Assembly (NCBI GenBank): GCA_964601355.1
Contig: CAZRNB010000160.1
Coordinates: forward strand, 1 to 5,435
DNA length: 5,435 nucleotides
Source of the DNA: CAZRNB01 sp964601355
GTDB taxonomy: Bacteria > Planctomycetota > Phycisphaerae > Sedimentisphaerales > Anaerobacaceae
Reading direction: 5' to 3'
Made by a program: the position numbers and the translations under genes. The notes below the pieces were generated by a model. That model was not told where the DNA came from. It worked only from the letters and a program-made list of their open reading frames with translations, and did not search any database. The first letter of the stretch is position 1, and every line of letters starts with the position of its first letter. This document shows, one piece after another, positions 5,232 through 5,435 of the stretch.

Positions 5232-5346
5232 GTCATTGCGAGGCCTTCCTGCTGCGACGGGCGCAGCACGGCGAGTAGGCCGAAGCAATCTCTAATTTTT
5301 AAAGCAAATGGATTGCCACGCTCGGCTTTGCCTCACTCGCAATGAC
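5232..5346. mobile_element. MITE-like palindromic element with 11-bp terminal inverted repeats
   Basis: GTCATTGCGAG (5232-5242) and CTCGCAATGAC (5336-5346) are perfect inverted repeats bounding 115 bp. Nested symmetry lies inside: GGCCT/AGGCC (about 5242-5246 and 5277-5281), a perfect 7-bp stem TGCTGCG/CGCAGCA (5250-5256 and 5262-5268), and GCAATC/GATTGC (5285-5290 and 5311-5316). Elements with these ends and an internal GAAGCAATCTC-like motif are widely dispersed in several bacterial phyla, as I recall. No clear target-site duplication and no coding capacity are visible, so any movement would need a transposase supplied from elsewhere. Confidence 0.82.
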
Positions 5347-5381
5347 GTAAAATGATCTAAATTCAACATTTTGGTACTATC

Positions 5382-5435
5382 TCATGATATTGGTAAAGCT
5401 TTATTACGTTTATATGCATCAACGGCTGATTCCAG
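5382..5435 (-). CDS. Possible 3' end of a minus-strand gene (17 codons)
   Basis: Reading leftward from the window edge the frame is open for 17 codons, L-E-S-A-V-D-A-Y-K-R-N-K-A-L-P-I-S, then TGA at 5382-5384. The sequence looks like the end of an amphipathic helix, as in many real C-termini. However, a + strand frame from the ATG at 5384 is also open to the edge, and 54 bp is too short to decide. The product is unknown. If real, it would be the gene preceding lptF. Confidence 0.3.
   Translation of the reverse strand: MESAVDAYKRNKALPIS

Overview
The window looks like an accessory junction in a Gram-negative, probably Planctomycetota (Phycisphaerae-like) chromosome. The organism call is an inference. 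It rests on the LptF/LptG pair (outer-membrane lipid export), an LptF with an oversized periplasmic region, a REP-associated transposase (RAYT) of the type I associate with that group, and abundant 7-bp tandem repeats. No rRNA or other marker gene is present to settle it.

Left edge (2-565, + strand): the 3' end of a type ISP-like restriction-modification enzyme, entering from outside the window. The reading frame stays open to base 2, so this is a C-terminal specificity segment and not a small complete gene. A bulged hairpin (612-641) follows.

Centre left (750-1357, + strand): a RAYT gene of the IS200/IS605-like Y1 family, with HUH motif and catalytic Tyr. A REP-type hairpin ends 8 bp before its start codon. 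Two more hairpins in opposite orientation, plus a half-copy, lie in frame inside the gene between the catalytic motifs. The hairpins share loop sequence but carry compensatory changes in their stems.

Non-coding island (1358-1890): about 530 bp with no convincing gene. It holds a promoter-like element that abuts a 7 x 7-bp tandem array, further arrays of unrelated 7-bp units, a 12-bp-stem hairpin, and a stretch that resembles a dispersed repeat often mis-annotated as protein.

Right half (1891-4969, - strand): lptF (4969 to 3296) followed by lptG (2991 to 1891). They encode the two membrane subunits of the LptB2FG transporter, which extracts lipopolysaccharide-type lipids from the inner membrane. 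The genes are separated by an unusually long 304-bp gap that contains a possible 30-residue ORF and a 9-bp direct repeat.

Right edge (4970-5435): the upstream region of lptF, a 115-bp MITE-like element with perfect 11-bp terminal inverted repeats (5232-5346), and possibly the last 17 codons of another - strand gene. Taken together, a conserved envelope operon is flanked on both sides by palindromic or tandem repeat DNA. A plausible mobiliser of one repeat family (the RAYT) sits beside it.
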